Source: Rodentolepis nana
Lineage: Eukaryota; Platyhelminthes; Cestoda; Cyclophyllidea; Hymenolepididae
Reading direction: 5' to 3'
NCBI GenBank assembly: GCA_900617975.1
Contig: UZAE01000097.1
Location: forward strand, 1 to 38,617
DNA: 38,617 nucleotides
Of this stretch, positions 1 through 9,020 are shown piece after piece. Numbering within the stretch: position 1 is the first letter of the stretch; every line of letters starts with the position of its first letter. The position numbers and the translations under genes are program-made. Below the pieces are notes generated by a model. It was not told where the DNA came from. It did no database searches and worked only from the letters and a program-made list of their open reading frames with translations.

Positions 1-28
1 ACGCTATTTTATAGAGTGGAAAGTTGAG

Positions 29-92
29 GTCGCGAACATTATTATTCAACCACATAACCTACTTTGAAAAAGTAGAAGAAAAAGGCACTTGC
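29..92. repeat. 64-bp direct repeat, left copy
   Basis: This segment matches 499-562 at roughly nine positions in ten. The two copies bracket the LINE 5' fragment. The left copy joins the LINE exactly where the endonuclease reading frame stops looking like its family (after the residues RQVAS). It could be an unusually long target duplication or a short older repeat; the sequence does not decide. Confidence 0.7.
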
Positions 93-449
93 AACTTGCC
101 GGTATTTAGGTAGAAGGTACAGGGTGTAACCTGGGAATTGGTAGTACTTCAGTTTGTCATCGGAAATGTTTGCTTCCATAATTGTGAAAATGTCTACATC
201 ATAGGTTTGTAGGATTATCTGCACTTGGATCTTTTTGTCCGGAGACATTCCTCCAGCATTCCACTGGAGAATCTGAAGACGTCGTGATTTGCCCTGACGA
301 GGGCGATTTCTCTTATAGCCTTGTTTCAAGCTAATCATAACAAATGGAAGTCAGATCAGGTGCCGAGTGATACGTTGTCCAGGGTGCACCACGTGGAGGT
401 AAGTCTATGTACGTTGTCCAGGGTGCACCACGTGGAGGTAAGTCTATCG
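93..449 (-). mobile_element. Non-LTR retrotransposon 5' fragment (endonuclease N-terminus)
   Basis: On the minus strand a reading frame starts at 338 and runs about 83 codons before leaving the family. It begins with a basic leader and then reads LQILQWNAGGMS, followed by EAN and FPGY motifs. These are the opening motifs of the endonuclease/exonuclease/phosphatase (APE-like) domain of Jockey/I-type LINEs, where WNAGG carries the first catalytic Asn and EAN the catalytic Glu. The rest of the domain, the reverse transcriptase and the 3' end are absent. Upstream of the start codon lie two tandem copies of the SINE head (371-447), which I read as the LINE 5' UTR. Dead fragment. Confidence 0.8.
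371..447 (-). repeat. Tandem pair of the SINE/LINE head sequence (39-bp period)
   Basis: Two identical 38-nt units occupy 371-408 and 410-447. Each contains GGGTGCACCACGTGGAGG, also found at the 5' end of every full SINE copy in the window. The pair ends 33 nt upstream of the LINE start codon. Tandem 5' monomers are known as promoters in some LINEs; a promoter role here is inference. Confidence 0.85.
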
Positions 450-498
450 TATTCTTAAGAATAATTGTTTAGAAAACCAGCAAGGGTTGAGCAATCTG

Positions 499-562
499 GT
501 CGCGAACATTATTATTCAAACATATAACCTACTTTGAACAAGTAGAAGAATAAGGTACTTTT
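499..562. repeat. 64-bp direct repeat, right copy
   Basis: Partner of 29-92. It lies about 50 bp upstream of the LINE 5' end in element orientation. Beyond position 562 the two copies diverge completely. Confidence 0.7.
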
Positions 563-877
563 ATTGATTTTACAGACAGTCTTTCTTCCCTCTTCCCGTC
601 TTTCTGAGTAGCTGAAACCATAGCGATGACTTGATAAATGAATTGTGAGAGCATTGGTCTCCCATGCAACAGGTAAAACCGTGGGAAGGTTGAATCGCGG
701 CCATACCTAACCATATATGGGAGTCAGAATTTTTGTAACCTAATGCAATAAAGATTTCCCATAGGTAGGACAAAGTTACGTCGAAAGTTAGGATGAATTG
801 ATGGAAAAAAGTAAGGAAATGTTTATCAGTGGGTTAGTTCACTGAGAATTAAGTGTCTACGGTGGATAAAGAATAAA
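563..877. other. Gene-free stretch, nothing recognised
   Basis: Short open frames occur on the minus strand, but none has a recognisable motif or splice structure. No repeat of the window's SINE is visible here. Confidence 0.5.
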
Positions 878-1118
878 CGTGAACACCAAAGTGAGAAAAA
901 TTCGAGAGGGAGAGGTTCAAAAGAGCGATGTACAGATGTAAAAGAGACAGACAGACACAAAGGCAGAGAAAAGGTAAGATTAATACTGTGAAATTGGTCG
1001 AATATAGCACACATTGGGTCATGAAGTCAGAAGTCAACTGTCGGTTTGCAGACTTTTTTGCCGTATGAGTTTACGTTGTTCAGAGTGCACCACATGGAGG
1101 TAAGTCTATTGCATACCC
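878..1118 (-). mobile_element. SINE-like element, 3'-truncated copy
   Basis: Read on the minus strand this holds the head (GTGCACC and ACTCATACGGC-type block), the middle (the GTCTGTCTGTCTCT pyrimidine-rich block) and part of the 3' third, but lacks the tail. It is more diverged than the copies at 7,956 and 36,263. No target duplication was found. Confidence 0.8.
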
Positions 1119-1978
1119 CGTTTAGGAAAAAAATGGAAAATAACGTTTTTTCGGGTTACGCATTAATTTGTCTTGTTGAAATGTTAAATATCATTTCTCA
1201 ACGTCCTTGACTACCTTCCTCGTGGAACTTGAATCGTGATGGTACTTCCTCTTGATATTTTCGCTATGGCTAACATTGGTGCTAAATTTTACTTTAATCG
1301 AAAGGAAAAAAGGTGAAAATTGACAAACAGGATCATGAAATCAATTCAATTCTGGTCAATTTTCGTTGAAGAGTGGAATTCTACTTCCTCATTGAGGTGA
1401 CTCAAAGATATTTTGTTCTACTCAAGTTAACTATCATTAGTAGTAGAAGTAATGAATACGAACAAATACTGGCATAGTTCAGACTACTCTCATTACTCTA
1501 TTAACCTGTGGAGTCATTTTTAAGTCGTTTTAAAATGCTAGTTCGGTCTTTGTTCATGCAAATTTTTTTGTTCTTCCCACTTTGCGCTCGACGACTAACC
1601 ATGGAAGGCGGTAAATCTAGTCCTTGATCTCACCTCCCCTCCCGCTCCCTCCTGTATGGAAATTGGAAACTGAATGGACTCCATACTAAGCAGATCTGAA
1701 ACCTTTACTTATCTAGGGTTGACACAAATGTTTGGCGCTCTTCTGTGAACCTAGAGACCGTGGGTTTGATATTCATTGGAGCCCCCCCCCGTGATTGGTT
1801 AAGTTTAGGAGGATAGAATTCGAAGTTCTCACTAAAATTACCCACAGTGAAACCTTGTCTCTCCTCTTTCTCAGCTGAACTTGAGATTCATTTTTACTTG
1901 ACCCATAAGCCAATCAAGTTCAAATTTGACAGTTCAACAATCAGGCTAATATCTCCAAACTACAAAATTCATTTTAAT
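1119..1978. other. Gene-free stretch with a C-run
   Basis: AT-rich DNA with a short poly-C run near 1783-1791. No coding signal, RNA gene or SINE copy is recognised. Confidence 0.5.
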
Positions 1979-3128
1979 CATTTATTTATACCAAATGGCA
2001 GGCGTTTTGAAGTTATCGTTAGCCCTTTATTTGACTTCAGGTTTCACAGGGGGAATGAATATCAAAGTAATAGAAAGTCGAGGGTTGGGGAACAGACGAG
2101 TGATTCACAGATGTAAGAGACAGACAGACAGACACAAAGGTAGAGAAAAGGTAAAATGAGTACGACGAAAGTGGTCGAATATGACATACAGTGGGGTGAT
2201 GGTAGTCTGTGAAATAGTCGAATATGGCATAGAGTGAGGTGATGGCAGTTGAAGTGGTCGAATATGACATACATTGGGGTGATGGTAGTCTGTGAAATAG
2301 TCGAATATGGCATAGAGTGAGGTGATGGCAGTTGAAGTGGTCGAATATGACATACATTGGGGTCATGGTAGTTTAAAGTCAGAAGTCAACTGCCGATTAA
2401 TAGACTTTTTGACATATTATATTCGAATATGGCATAGAGTGAGGTGATGGTAGTTTGAGAGGTCGAATATGACATACAGTGGGGTGATGGTAGTTTGAAG
2501 GATGTCGAATATGACATACAGTGGGGTGATGGTAGTTTGAAGTTTCGAATATGACATACAGTGGGGTGATGGTAGTTTGAAGTGGAAGTAGACGAATATG
2601 ACATACAGTGGGGTGATGGTAGTTTGAAGTCAACTGCCGGTTAATAGATTTTTTGCCGTATGGGTCTGTTGCCCAAATATGACATACAGTGGGGTCATGG
2701 TAGTTTGAAGTCAGAGGTCAACTGCCGGTTTATAGACTTTTTGCCGTGTTAGGGTTAGATCAACTGCCGGTTTATAGACTTTTTTGCCGTATGCGCATAC
2801 ACAATGACATACAGTGGGGTGATGGTAGTTTGAAGTGAGAAGTTGTGACATATAGTGGGGTGAGGGTAGTTTGAAGTCAGAAGTCCACTGCCGGTTTATA
2901 GACTTTTTGCCGTATGAGTATACTTTGTAACATACAGTGGGGTCATGGTAGTTTGAAGTCAGAAGTCAAGGCATACAGTGGGGTCATGGTAGTTTGAAGT
3001 CAGTGGTCAACTATACAGTGGGGTGATGGTAGTTTGAAGTCAGAAGTCAACTACCGACCGATAGACATTTTTGCCGTATGAGAATACGTTGCCCATGGTG
3101 CACCACGTGGAGGCAAGTCTATCCCACA
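1979..3128 (-). mobile_element. SINE-like element with expanded internal tandem array
   Basis: The 3' tail (AAATGGCAGGCG preceded by a T-rich run) is at about 1979-2005 and the 5' head (GTGCACCACGTGGAGG) at about 3098-3113, so one minus-strand element spans over 1.1 kb instead of about 320 bp. The excess is a tandem array of its own middle (2171-3050). The pyrimidine-rich block and the 3' third are present once each, as in normal copies. Confidence 0.85.
2171..3050. repeat. Degenerate tandem array of SINE-internal monomers
   Basis: About sixteen copies of a core resembling TCGAATATGACATACAGTGG are spaced about 37-85 bp apart. Near the left end two kinds of monomer alternate (GACATACA and GGCATAGAG versions), giving an exact 83-bp dimer period: units start at 2171, 2254 and 2337. 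Toward the right a second block (AACTGCCGGTTTATAGAC type) is interleaved about six times. Confidence 0.9.
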
Positions 3129-3899
3129 CCCATACGTCTGGTAGGTCAGCGTAATTCGGTCATTCCCGAAACGTGACAAAATGAAACAAACCACGTTTGC
3201 GCACCATTTATTGGCAGTTTGATTTGAAAGTATTCCATTCAAAGTCATTTTAACATACTAATTTGATTATCACAAAATTCTCTCCAATACCCTGCACCAT
3301 TGACAATCCCCTTGTTAATTAAGTTTAAGGTAAGTTTGGTAGCTCCCATAAAAAGTTTGTGTTTTAGCATTTCCTTTGCTAGTCGTTGGCCACCCATATC
3401 ACTGAATGTACATCAATCAGCATCGATTTCATACCTCACGACTAAGTGGATATATTTATTGATTGCGTGGTAGCATACGCACACGTACTGTCATCCAAGT
3501 CATACAATAAATTTCAAATTCCCCTTACAGACTGTCTGTCAACTGCCAAACGGTGTACTGGTTCAAGAGCACTCTATTCAATCACATGGCTCTATACTGT
3601 AATATCAAGTTAATCAATGAAATTCCAGACGTCATTCATTAAATTGCACTGCTCGGAGAAAGCAGTGATGGAGAGTGCATCAGATTAATTAAGATGAAAG
3701 TGTAGCGCCGACTCTTCTGTGCATTTTGGCATTAATTTGAATAGGCATAATTTCTGTCGGCGTTTCCAATTAGTCGACCACAAGGCCCAAGTGTTGTGCA
3801 TCCGACACAGTCATTTATGACCAGCTGATGTGGATCGTATGCATTTAAAATCTAATAATGATGGGAATATTCTTGCATTTCCGATACCGTTGATTGGAT

Positions 3900-3918
3900 G
3901 GGGGGGGGGGGGGGGGGG
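3900..3918 (+). repeat. Poly-G run (19 G)
   Basis: Uninterrupted G run followed by T and more G. Such runs recur in the window; length is prone to sequencing error. Confidence 0.9.
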
Positions 3919-4265
3919 TGAGGGGATAGGAGTGGTGTCGTAAAGACAATATCATATAAACGGTAGCACCATGAAGTCCTAATAAGATCAAAGGATTCAT
4001 CAAGTTTTCCAATTTAATTGCACTATAATTACCCTCCATCCTACAATTTACTTGACAACTTCATTAGCATTGATAATGGCACTAAATCGAAAAAATTTGG
4101 AGCTCCATTTACTGTAGATTAGTTAAGATTAAAGAACAGCGTTGATAGGCGAATTGAAGGCAATTTTATTAAAGGCCGTGCCATATCAGCAATAACTTAT
4201 TTTTTTGTCTCAGAGAAAGAAAAGTTAGGCACTTCGAAACTGATTTATTGCGTGTACCCTAGTCT

Positions 4266-4289
4266 CTAACTTTGTGCACACAAAGTTAG
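4266..4289. repeat. Perfect 11-bp inverted repeat
   Basis: CTAACTTTGTG and its reverse complement are separated by two bases (CA). No T-run, gene end or element boundary is nearby to explain it. Confidence 0.8.
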
Positions 4290-4774
4290 CCCTTGATTAA
4301 AATTGAGCAATCCTCTTAGTAGTCCGTCTAGGAACACAGAGAATTGTAACATTCCCCTGGAGGATTCCTCTGATATAATCCCTAAATAAATAGCTAGTCC
4401 ACTTCCAAAGTAGAGAGAACGCAGGTGGTGTGGCGAGTTTGGCTCTGCACTCACAACCTTTCAGGACCTAGAGTGCAGGAGAGCAAGTGAGCACATTCTT
4501 GCTTGTTCTATCGCTCATGAGGGAGAGAGAGAGAGAGGGGCGAGATAGTAAATACAAATGCCACTTTTTGAGGTTCTGAACTTTGCCACCAATTCTACCA
4601 AATAATCGAATTATATCAACGTATGTTAAATGGTGGCAGTGATTTCAAATGTCTAAACCACCCTCATTTGTCGACTTGATTCCACGTCCAGTAACTGTTC
4701 AAATAACCCCTTCTAATTAGGCTTGATGCTTTTACTATAAACAAAGTTCTGTCTTTGTTTTGGACTTTCAATAG

Positions 4775-4797
4775 CCCCCCCCCCCCCCCCCCCCCCC
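4775..4797 (+). repeat. Poly-C run (23 C)
   Basis: Uninterrupted C run followed by a C-rich flank with scattered A and T. Confidence 0.9.
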
Positions 4798-6438
4798 ACC
4801 CCTCCCCCTACTCCCACCTCATTTTCAACGAATGGAACCCCAATTTGTCAAACCACTACCCCGCCATAATTTGTTACACTACGTCCTCGGACCTTAGCAC
4901 GTGCGACCCAAATGAAAGCCATGCCACCTTTTGACGTAAATGCTATAATTAGTAATATATAGCGACTTTTTGACATTTTAGTGGAGGGTTTTCTTATGTT
5001 TCTCTTGAATAGTAGGTTAGCTAACGTTGTTCATTACCCACAAATGAGTTTTTGAACCTGGCAATACAGAACCGAACTGTGGAAATATCGAAATAATCAT
5101 AGAATGGTGAACATTCGCCAGCTTAATCTTCAACGAATAGGAGCACTGCGTTAGATTGAAGTTTGCGGAATTATACAACGGAAAAAATTGATAAATTAAA
5201 GCCCAAAGACTAACAGATAGAAGTATAGATAAGGTCGATATGTAAACGTGGGTCCATAGTTGAATACAGGCGGGTCATAAAATTAGGACTCATTGAAATC
5301 TCCTCTGATAAAGTTAAGTATCGCAAATTCCGCTGTGGGGTAGATGACAAGACGCCATCAATCCAATTAAAATGAGAACATGAGAAGACGCATGATGTGA
5401 ATACCCAGTCATACCTAAGACCTCATAAATAGCTGTTTAGAGGGTTAGAAATGCTGTATTTGGTGCGGCTCGTGCTCAAACTCGGTTTTCATAATTGTCA
5501 AAAATGCGAGCAATAGACGTGCATGCTCCAAAGGGTGAGAGAGGCGGTTGGATGATAAAGAATGTCGGGCGAGCAGATTAATAGGGTTGATGCTGTGCAG
5601 ATTAATGCTTAAATATCTCTGTTTTTTTCTTTCGCTGCAAAATAGCTATGAAATATCTCGCTATCTTAAAAAATTGTAATTTAATTAACATTCATGAGAT
5701 AGGGAGGGCTTACATAACACAATAGCTACATTTGATACCCTTTTATGTCTATTCCATTACAACTTCTTGAATCGTTTGGAATTCATTGTGGAAATTATGA
5801 GTAGGAGTTTTGCATGAAATTTATTAGGGCCGTTAAAACGAAATGTGGATGTATTTCGAAAAATTCGTTCAGAATCATCTTAATTAAATATGATCTTATA
5901 ATCTTTCGATTTTAATGTCATTCACTTAATACCCAACCCAGTTATCACATGGAATGCAAATTAACTATGCTTATTGTGTTGTATTGAAAGAAGGGCAAGG
6001 TCATGAAGTATAAAATTAGTTCCAACAAATATCGGGAAAAAGTAGGTCAAATAGCATTGTTGACTCGTTTCATCTCCACACACATGTTCCATTGGCACAT
6101 TTGTCTGATGAAGAAGTAGAAACTGAAGAAAAATCATATGCAAAGACTTCTAACTTTTGAATAATTGAAAACTAGAGTTCTTCATATACTAAAAAAATTG
6201 ATAAGTACCCACAGAAAGGTAGTTTCTTTGCGAGTTTGCTCCGAGCTGTTGTGCACAGCGGTTTGTTCTGTGTGGGTCGTGTAAAGCAATCAGGTTGTGG
6301 AAGTGAGGTAGATGGGACTGGTTTAATCTAATTACAACCGCAAAATAGCCGAATGGGTGTTTCTCAGCAAGTAGGCTCTTATATGCTACTCCACACTCCA
6401 TGATGAGTTTTTAAAAATGCTGCTTTCAGGTGTGAGAC

Positions 6439-6460
6439 GGGGGTGGGGGGAGGGAAGGGG
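6439..6460 (+). repeat. G-rich block, possible G-quadruplex
   Basis: Four or more G-tracts of at least three bases separated by one or two bases. Intergenic; any function is unknown. Confidence 0.6.
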
Positions 6461-7940
6461 TGGAGTGGCAGTGAAGGCCCAGGGAACCATAACATTATTC
6501 ATCTCTTTGTTCGTTTTAACTAATTGTAGTATTTAAAAACGTCATTGTGGTTATGGAAGTCTTTTCTGTTTTTGGACCCCAGTAAATATTGTAATCATTC
6601 TATTGTCATTTGAGGAATATGCTACTAACTATCAATAAATGATATCTTTAATGCAATGGGCTGCCAATAAATTCAAAACGCTAACCAAGGAAATTATATT
6701 AATTGTAAAAATATTGTTTGGAGTAGCCAAGGGACACACCCATAGGCACTGTCAACGTAAAGAAGTAGCAAATAGAAAATGAGGCATAGATTCCACTTTC
6801 CAGTGATTTAAATAAGCAAGTAAACGTAGAATGCTTTTGCAACTGATCACTAAAGTTTCTTACGATTTTACCACTTATTGAACTTTTACAAATAGGTGCT
6901 CAATAGTTTGTTATCTCTCATAACGGCTCTGCGCTCGAGCTCAAACCATGTTTTCTATTGGTAATTTTTAATTTGCTCCTATTTAGCGATTATTGTGTCC
7001 CCATTTTGCTTTCATTCTTCTCTGTTTCCCATAGTCCGGATTGTCCTCACACGGTGCTGTCTCCCCTCCCGTCTATCTAATTCCTCGTTCCATAGCTTTG
7101 AATTCTCCCTCCCCCCTCATTAATTCACAATTTCTGGTACTTCTGGGTCTTCCCTTCCATGAATGGAAGTTGCATCCTGGTGGCATTACAGAAGACCGAT
7201 GGTTCTATAAAGGGATATCTACTTAAACTCGGTCACTCTGGCAAAGCACCTACACTTGGGATTAAAGCTACTTTAGCTCTCGATTCCGTACCTTCTATCC
7301 ACGCACTTTTCAATTTACTAGACTTCAATTGGTCTTTCTAAATACAAGTATCCAAGCAACAGTGTCTCTTTTCCTCCGTGTTTTGACTGAGCTCGTAGAG
7401 GCATGGAAGAGCGACGCTTCTCAAAACTTCTTAATCCTGTAGTACTGACAGCCAAAACAGGGTCCACTTTCAATAAATATGATTACACATGACTCTGCAT
7501 AGTTGTGTATTATTCAATGAAAGTTAAGGTTGTATATTTGGTAAAGTTCTTGAATGATTTTGTAGCCGCTTCCATTGAACGGGTACCTAAACTGTAGCTT
7601 GTGGTTATTGGTATGCACACTAACCGCCGTAATATTGGAAACGCTCCTCTCTAAAATATTGCCCTGTGATTATATTAGCGACAATTAATCCCAAGTGAAC
7701 GAACAGAAAGGATCGCTGTGACATTTTGCCTTTTTGGATGCAGTGTATTAATAAAGCCAACATTCATACCACATGTCCTTGAAAGAAGGCAAAATAAATA
7801 AGTCAAATCATTCCCCCTTCTCTTCCTCCTCCTTTGTATGAGCCTGTGATTCAACTCAAAAAACGTCATTTACTTATGCCTATAACTACTCGATATAGGA
7901 GACTTCAGTAAACGGACGTCAGGTAGATTTAAAAATACCC

Positions 7941-7955
7941 TACTTCTAGGAAAAT
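7941..7955 (+). repeat. Target-site duplication, left (SINE at 7956)
   Basis: TACTTCTAGGAAAAT, repeated without mismatch at 8275-8289. Confidence 0.92.
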
Positions 7956-8274
7956 GGGGTGTGTGATAGACCTACCCCCATGTGGTGCACCCTGGACAAC
8001 GTATACTCATACGGCAAGTCTATTAAATGGTAGTTGACTACTCACTTCAAACTACCAGCACCCCACTGTATATCATATTCGACTACTTCCATAGTACCTA
8101 TCTTACCATTTCCCTGCCTTTGTGTCTGTCTGTCTCTTCCACATCTGTTAATCATAATTCTGCCCACCTCTCGACATTTTGCCACTTTAATGTTCTCCTC
8201 CTCTCTGGGAAGCCCAAAGTCAGCTAAAGGGCTAATGGTAGCTACCAAAGCGCCTTCCATTTGAAATAAATAAA
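7956..8274 (+). mobile_element. SINE-like element, intact full-length copy
   Basis: 319 bp between perfect 15-bp target duplications, so both ends are defined. Order: GATAGACCTACC head, GTGGTGCACCCTGG, ACTCATACGGC, a block ending CATATTCGA, a pyrimidine-rich GTCTGTCTGTCTC block, a CTGGGAAGCCCAAAGTCAGC block and a 3' tail ending GAAATAAATAAA. The tail block matches the LINE 3' end at 38,549-38,617. I see no convincing Pol III A/B boxes, so the 5' part is not obviously tRNA-derived. No protein coded. Confidence 0.92.
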
Positions 8275-8289
8275 TACTTCTAGGAAAAT
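8275..8289 (+). repeat. Target-site duplication, right
   Basis: Exact repeat of 7941-7955, directly after the A/T-rich SINE tail. Confidence 0.92.
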
Positions 8290-8455
8290 ACGGATGAGTG
8301 TGTAGACAGATGGTGAGGAATGGGGAAGGATATGCAAGTACTCATAATACTTTGTCTACCTGTTCTAATGCTAACGATACACTGATAAAAGTATGTACAG
8401 CGGAATATTACCGGATTAAACTAGCCAAAAAAACCACATTGGGTTGTAAAATTGA

Positions 8456-8461
8456 TTTATT
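8456..8461 (-). terminator. Polyadenylation signal of TAF1
   Basis: AATAAA on the minus strand, 105 nt past the TAF1 stop codon; the nearest canonical signal downstream. Confidence 0.7.
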
Positions 8462-8565
8462 ATAAAATTTGTAAATTGCATACTTTTATACAGAGATCTG
8501 GTACACGTTAGGAAAATTCATATATGTACATCATGTTTTGTAAAGAGATTTTAGATCCCCCACGA

Positions 8566-9020
8566 CTACCTCGAACTCGAGTACTCCTCATCACTGCCAA
8601 TAAAGAATTCCACTCGCTGATGACTCTGATTAGAAACGTCTTCCTCCTCACCACCACTTGCAGTATGATCGATAGACATTTGAGAATGGGATCCATTCAT
8701 CGAATGAGACTGGTAACCATCATTTGCACAGTCGTCATCCAAATCAGACTGTCAAAATTAAAATAGTAAAATATAACAGCTGCTTAAACCATTTCAGTAG
8801 AAACACTAAAATTCGCTGGTATGCTAACCATATATTGATGGTGTTGATTTGAAATCTCTGCAGCAGCAATGAATGTGTCGTCCATTGACATTAACTCACC
8901 ACCCTCTTGATCATACTCATCACCGTCATCGTCGTCGGAATCGGAACTCAGTCTCAGGGCATCTGCTACTTGGCAATCTTCTGGTGCAAGACCCAAACTA
9001 GTGTGGTCGGCAGATGATAA
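8566..9020 (-). other. TAF1: TAF1 acidic C-terminal tail (exons 17-18)
   Basis: Exon 17 carries an SSDSDDDDGDEYDQEGGE run and exon 18 a second acidic/serine stretch ending SDEEYSSSR and TAG. This mirrors the Asp/Glu/Ser-rich tail of animal TAF1. The 41-nt intron between them (8749-8789) starts GTTTAA, so retention would stop translation within two codons and remove the last 60 residues. Confidence 0.8.

Larger units (their letters stand above)
3129..7940. other. 4.8-kb gene-free stretch
   Basis: No exon with family similarity, RNA gene or SINE copy is seen. It contains a poly-G run (3900-3918), a poly-C run (4775-4797), a GA-rich patch near 4520-4540, a G-rich block (6439-6460) and a palindrome at 4266-4289. 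Open frames at about 7041-7341 (+) and 7675-7869 (-) have no recognisable motif and no splice context, so they are not called as genes. Confidence 0.5.

Noticed and set aside
2037..2633. Several overlapping minus-strand frames rich in CHIR and YHHPT repeats
   Set aside because: These are translations of the SINE tandem array; the same motif recurs in different frames, showing no selection on protein.
2386..3050. CRISPR-like alternation of repeat and spacer in the tandem region
   Set aside because: The repeats are degenerate, their spacing varies, the intervening sequence is itself repetitive, and the block is derived from a SINE in a eukaryotic genome.
7041..7341. Overlapping plus-strand open frames of about 60 codons
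   Set aside because: No family signature and two overlapping frames of equal length; not supported as a gene.
7956..8035. tRNA-derived head for the SINE
   Set aside because: I looked for A-box and B-box spacing and a cloverleaf but found no convincing match; a model-based scan would be needed to claim it.
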